Source: Delphinus delphis (lineage: Eukaryota > Chordata > Mammalia > Artiodactyla > Delphinidae). From it: DNA of 64,000 bases. The notes below the pieces were generated by a model. It was not told where the DNA came from. It ran no database searches and saw nothing but the letters and a program-made list of their open reading frames with translations. The stretch is taken from positions 126,628,582-126,692,581 of the forward strand of contig NC_082683.1 in assembly GCF_949987515.2 (NCBI RefSeq), given 5' to 3'. The translations under genes were made by a program, and so were the position numbers. This document shows positions 59,225 to 64,000 of this stretch, in pieces (position 1 is the first letter of the stretch; each line of letters begins with the position of its first letter).

Positions 59225-59435
59225 CAAACCAAAAGTATTTTTAGCTAGAGTGCCTGGGTTCAAATCCCAGCTCTGCTTACCAGCTGTGCAACTTTGGGGA
59301 ACTTGCTAAATCAGATTACCATCTATGAAATGGGATAGTTGCAATCTCATTGGGTTATTGTGGGGAGTCAATAACTTATTACATGTAAAGTGCTAAGAAC
59401 ACTGATTGACACAGAGTGAGTTCTCAAAAGTATTA
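59225..59435 (+). repeat. MIR SINE
   Basis: 'gtgcctgggttcaaatcccagctctgcttaccagctgtgcaactttgg', 'ccatctatgaaatggg', 'gtaaagtgctaagaacactgattgacacagagtgag' give a nearly complete MIR. Confidence 0.9.
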
Positions 59436-59687
59436 CTTATTATTATCTCCACAGTAAACTTAGCCACGTTTCACTTTCATTTGGAAATAATATGTACCTG
59501 CTACTTCAAGGGACTTGAAAATCTTTCATTGAAAAATAATAAAAATAACTTTAAATTTATTGACACTGTGAGATTTATAAGTCATACTCACCTGAGAATA
59601 ATGTTCATACTTTTTAATGTACAAAGGGAAGTATCAATAGCTAGCTTAATAACTGGGAATAAACATTTAAGTGTGAGTCATTCATTT

Positions 59688-59714
59688 GTATATGTATGTA
59701 TGTATGTATGTGTG
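59688..59714 (+). repeat. (TATG)n microsatellite
   Basis: A run of TATG units with one TGTG interruption. Confidence 0.9.
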
Positions 59715-60960
59715 TATTTAACAGTTAATCATTGAGTGTTTTTTATATGCTAGGTTCTGGGTCAGATACTACTGATAAGTTGATGAAAATGTCACTTCTC
59801 TCAAATAACTCATCATCTAACAGAAGATACAGACCTGCATTCAAAAAATTACAACTAGAGTATGAAAAGATCTACAAGAGGGATAAGTAACAGGTATAAT
59901 GGAATCAAAGAGAAGTGTTCCTAATTCATTCTTGAGGCAGTAGGGGGTCAGGAAGGGCTTCAAATAGGAAAGAATATCTAAGATGAGACCTAAAAGGTCA
60001 TGGGGAGTTAACTATGTGAAAGATGAGGAGAAGCATAAGCAAAGTCCTAGAATTGTTCATAAAAATTACACAAGGTTTAGTATGACTAGAACGTAGAGTG
60101 TAAGGTAGAAGAGTAGTGAGATAAGAGGCTGAATTAGAGACGGGCTAAACTACTAACTTTGTAAGGCTTGTTAAGTTTAGACCTTATCCTGAGGCATGTT
60201 GAGCCGTTAAAATTTTAAGCAGTTGAGTGACATGATTAAGTTACAGTTTAGAAAATCTACTGACTATTGTATAAGTAATAGATTGGAAGGGGAAAATTAT
60301 TGTTGGCAGGTAGATAGAAGGCTGTGATATAATCCAGGTGAGAGATGATAAAGACTTGAACTAAGGTAATGGGAATAGTAGTTGTAATAAATGGACACAG
60401 TCAACAGATAACAAAGAGATAGAATCATTAGGACATTACAGAAGAGAGAGGGGAAGAGGCAGGAGTGATCACAAAGTTTTGAGCTTGGGGAATTTTATGG
60501 TTGGTGATAAATCATTGATAGCAGTGCTTAAGAGGATGAGTAGGATTGGGAAGGGTGAAGGCTTAGATAGTAATTCATTTAATTTGGGACAGGATGAGTT
60601 TGAGGTGTCCTCGAAACATAAAATAGAAATGTTCAACAGGTGGTTAAACATGTAGTTTGAGATTTGGGTAAGAGATTTTGGCTTAGGCAACTATTTGAAA
60701 ATCATTAGCATAGAGGTGAAAAGTGAAGCTATGCAAGGAAGGGAACATGTTTAGAGTGAGACGAGATTAGGAATTAGGAAAGAACCCTGGGTCAAACATA
60801 GGCAGATAGAAGAAAAAGAATTTACAACACCAAGAAGCAGACAAGATGACAGAATAAAAACCAGGAGAGTGTTGTATCAAAGAATGTAATAAACAAAACG
60901 AAGTATTTTAAGAAGTGGAGAGTAACCAAAAATGTACAAACATATCAAGTAAGGTAAGGA
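59715..60960 (+). repeat. Ancient unnamed repeat, copy 5
   Basis: Landmarks in the same order as copy 4: 'tatatgctaggttctgggtc', 'gggtcaggaagggcttcaaatag', 'tttagaccttatcctgaggcatg', 'taagcagttgagtgacatgattaag', 'gatataatccaggtgagagatgataaag', 'aatcattagcatagaggtgaaaag' and 'ccaggagagtgttgtatcaaag'. It is uninterrupted over about 1.2 kb. Confidence 0.6.
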
Positions 60961-61595
60961 TTGAGACATATCCACTAACATCTACACAAGGGCGCTCCCT
61001 GCTGATCTTGGAAAGAAAGCTGCAGTGAAGTTGAAAGCTACCTTATATATCACTGAAGAATGAATATAAAGTGAAGAAGAAGACAGGAAGAATTCCTGTA
61101 GATATTGGTGGCTGCTTACAGTGGAATCTATTCATACATTCTACTGAGAACAATGGAAATTTTAAAGATAGAAAATAAAATCACCCATGGCCTATGCCAA
61201 CCACATAATAAGGAAACAGAGAAAATGCAAAGTCCAATTAACATGTAAGTGGAGAAATGAATACTCAAGATTAGTAAAGTTGGTTCAAGAACTCACAATA
61301 GAGCTGAGAGTCAGTTAGGGACTAAACAGAAGAGAATACAATGTAGTAGGGTCTTTGCAGTGATGGAACACAGTTTACATCAACTAAGATCCACCCAAGG
61401 AAAGGGACCCACTTTGGAAATACTGAAGGCAGATCAGAAGATTCCATGAGTCAAAGCACTGGATTATTGGGAGTCAAAAGGAACAAACTTGGAAAATGTG
61501 CAGAAAGAGGATTTGGAAGGGAGGGAGACATTTTGGGAGCTGGAGATTCCTTTGAAAGCTCGGTGGTAGAGGTAAAACACAAAGAATTTAAAGCT
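60961..61595. other. Intergenic stretch without recognisable gene
   Basis: Purine-rich unique sequence. The open frame 61446-61856 runs from it into the neighbouring old L1 and is not a gene. Confidence 0.4.
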
Positions 61596-61599
61596 AAGT

Positions 61600-63300
61600 G
61601 TTTTACTGAATTATCTTACTATTTATTTTCTATTTGTCTATTCTGTTCTTTGTTCTATTTTTTTCTCTTCTTTTGGACTTTTTATAGATTCCATTTCATC
61701 TCTTTTGCTGACTTGTTAGCTATAACTCTTTGCTTTCTTATTTTAGTAGTTGCTTTAAGGTTTAGAGTATACATCTTTAACTTATCACAGTCAACCATTT
61801 CCCTTCTGCCTGATGGAACTCCTCTAACATTTCTTGTAGTGTGGGTCTTCTGCTGATGCATTCTCTCAGGTTTTATATGTCTGAGAATATCTTTCTTTTT
61901 AAAATTTTTTATTGAAGTATAGTTGATTTATAATGTGTTAATTACTGCTGTACAGCAAAGTGATTCAGTTATACATATATATATTCTTTTTCATATTGTT
62001 TTCCATTATAGTTTATCAGAGGATATTGAATATAGTTCTCTGTGCTATATAGTATGACCTTGTTGTTTATCCATTCTATATATACCAGTTTGCATCTGCT
62101 ATTCCCAAACTCCCAATCCATCCCTCTCCCACACCCTTCCCCTTGGCAACCACCAGTCTATTCTCTATGTCCCTGATTCTGTTTCTGTTTCATAGATAGG
62201 CTCATTTCTGTCATATTTTAGATTCCACATGTAAGTGATATCATATGGTATTTGTCTTTCTCTTTCTGACTTACTTCACTTAGTATGATAATCTCTAGTT
62301 GCATCCATGTTGCTGTAAATGGCATTATTTTATTCTTTTTTATGGCTGAGTAGTATTCCATCTCTTTCTTTTTTTAAAGAAATGCTCTTTGTTTTTGAAG
62401 GATGATTTAACTAGGTATACAATTCTATATTGACAATATTTTTTCTCTTAGTACTTTAGAGAAATTGCTCCAAAGCCTTCCCACTTGCACTGTTTCTGAC
62501 AATAAATCTGTAGCCATCCTTATCTTTGTTTCTATATTTGTAATGTGTCTTTGTTTTTCAGGTGCTTTTAGGTTTTCCTTTTGATCACCAATTATGAGCA
62601 AATGGATTATAACGTGCATTGGTGTACTTTTAATCAAGACTATTGCGCTAGAGTTTTTTTGAGCTTCTAAGATCTGGGGATTTATAGTATTTATCAAATT
62701 TGGCAACACTTTGGCCATTATATCTTTAAGTACTTTTCCTGTGACCCTTTCTCTTCTTACGGCTCCAATTATACACATAAAAGGCCATGTAAAAGTTGTC
62801 CCACAATGTGCTGATGATCTTTTTTTTTTTTCTGTTTGTGTTTCATTTTGGAGAGTTTCTATTATTTTGTAATCAAACTGACTAATTTTTCTTCTGTGAT
62901 GTCTAATCTGCCATTATTCCCATTCAGTGTATTTTTCATCTCAGGTAGTATAGTTTTCATTTCAGAAGTTTGACTTTTTTTAATATTATATATTCCATAT
63001 ATCTACTTAACAGTTTGGATATATGAAATGCATCTATAATAACTGTTTAATGACTTTTTTTGAAATTTCAGTATCTGTGTCTGTTCTATGTCACTTTTGG
63101 TTGATTTAAATTTCTCTTTAAACTTATTTCTTGCTTCTCTACATGCCTGAGAGTTTTATTATTATTATGAGATTCCAGATATTGTGGTTTTTAACTTGTT
63201 GGGAGCTGGAAAAACTTGTTTTCCTATAACTAGTCTTGAAGTTTATTCTGGAATGCAGTTAAGTTACATAACTTTTTTTGATCTTTTGGGGTATTGCTTT
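61600..63300 (-). mobile_element. Old L1 (L1M type), reverse, interrupted
   Basis: Read on the plus strand, the T-rich blocks 'ctcctctaacatttcttgtagtgtggg', 'ctttagagaaattgctccaaagcc', 'tatttgtaatgtgtctttgtttttcagg', 'gtacttttcctgtgaccctttctcttcttacgg' and 'ttgtcccacaatgtgctgatg' are in the order of reversed L1M ORF1-region sequence. A younger L1 tail interrupts it at 61904-62362. Confidence 0.6.
61904..62362 (-). mobile_element. L1 F: 5'-truncated L1 3' end, reverse
   Basis: 'tttttattgaagtatagttgattta', 'tactgctgtacagcaaagtgattcag', 'gtccctgattctgtttctg' and 'tatggctgagtagtattcca' give a 459-bp L1 tail of a type different from L1 A-C and D. Imperfect flanks TCTTTCTTTTT lie at about 61890-61900 and 62363-62373. 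Confidence 0.88.
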
Positions 63301-63439
63301 TCATATTTGTTAGATTGGACTAGAGAAGTACTCAATCCAAGGCTAATTATCCATCAGTACTGAGACTGGTCCCTTCCAAATGCCTTATGCAATGTCCCTT
63401 AATCATGAGATTTTCTAGTCAGCCTAGTGGGAATACAGC

Positions 63440-64000
63440 TAAATGAACTGTAGATAAGCAATCTACCTGATAAAGCGTTCAAAGTAATAAACATAAAGAT
63501 GCTCACTGAACTGGGAGAAAAATGAATGAACATGGTGATAATTTCAACAGAGAGTTAGAAAATATAAAGACAAACCAAACAGAGATGAAGAATACAATAA
63601 CTGAAATAAAAAGTACACTAGAAGGAATCAACAGTAGCTTAGATGATATAGACAAATGGATCAGCAAAGTGGAAGAGAGAGTAGTGAAAATCATCCAAGC
63701 TGAACAGAAAAAATAATTTTAAAAAATTAGAATAGTTTAAGAGACCTCTGGGACAACATCAAGTATACTAATGTTTGCATTATAGGGGTTCCATAAAGAG
63801 AAGAGAGAGGGAAAGTGACAGAGAACCTATTTAAAGAAAAATAGCTAAGAACTTTTCTTAACTGGGGAAGGAAACACGCACCTAGGTCTAGGAATTACAG
63901 AGAGTCCCTTACAAGATCAACCCAAAGAGGTCCACACCAAGAAACATTATAATTAAAAGGCAAAATTTCAAAAGGAAGAGAAAATCTTAAAAGCAGTAAG
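63440..64000 (+). mobile_element. L1 G: start of another L1 (ORF1 region), runs off the window
   Basis: The ORF1 coiled coil reads NRELENIKTNQTEMKNTITE, then IKSTLEGINSSLDDIDKWIS in a frame open at 63522-63716. It is followed by 'agagacctctgggacaacatcaagtatac' and, in broken frame, 'ccaagaaacattataattaaaaggcaaa' and 'aaaatcttaaaagcagtaag', which are ORF1 RNA-binding-domain sequence. It is older than L1 A and C and is cut by the window end. Confidence 0.85.

Noticed and set aside
1..64000. CRISPR array, operon-like clusters or endogenous retrovirus
   Set aside because: No regularly spaced repeats, no tightly packed gene series and no gag/pol/env-like or paired-LTR structure was recognised.

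Overview
The window is a piece of a placental mammal nuclear genome, most likely a cetacean. The tRNA-derived SINEs (25.0, 36.8, 13.8 and 40.9 kb) carry the head typical of the CHR SINEs of whales and hippos. No BovB/ruminant RTE sequence was seen. Several LINE-1 copies have whale/artiodactyl-type bodies. Species assignment is an inference from these repeats.

One protein-coding gene is present, on the + strand: the 3' end of PRRX1 (paired-related homeobox 1). Positions 1-3276 are the tail of an intron. Positions 3277-3348 are the 72-bp alternative exon that ends the short isoform (usually PRRX1a/pmx-1a). Positions 3349-9054 are the next intron. The terminal exon starts at 9055, encodes the OAR-containing C-terminus of the long isoform (PRRX1b/pmx-1b) up to a stop at 9191-9193, and continues as a roughly 3.2-kb 3'UTR to a likely poly(A) signal at 12371-12376. 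Both exons use the same phase, so alternative use of the 72-bp exon swaps the last 18 residues of the short form for the OAR tail. The homeodomain exons lie upstream of the window.

From about 12.7 kb to the end I see no host gene. This is intergenic DNA packed with retrotransposons. The main structure is a 13.9-kb composite at 18291-32172 flanked by an 11-bp target-site duplication: a near full-length L1 (A, +), a 5'-truncated L1 (B, +) attached to its tail, a full-length L1 (C, -) inserted in B, and a CHR SINE also inserted in B. The composite sits in the 3'UTR of an older L1. A second large L1 (D, -, 48846-53896) has its own duplication and splits an ancient repeat. Smaller L1 pieces lie at 13.2, 33.9, 35.7, 40.2, 61.6-63.3 and 63.4-64.0 kb. 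MIR, L2, MER5-like and MER20-like relics and an ancient repeat family I cannot name (at least five pieces) fill much of the rest. All L1 reading frames are broken by stops or frameshifts, so none looks able to move.

Nothing here resembles a prokaryotic system, CRISPR array or viral gene. The most interesting points are the PRRX1 isoform switch, the contrast between the PRRX1 locus (no young insertion seen) and its repeat-choked downstream flank, the layered L1 composite with two unrelated L1 5' ends, and a bare poly(A) insertion with a perfect 16-bp target-site duplication at 33.3 kb. All family names come from recognition by eye, without a database search.
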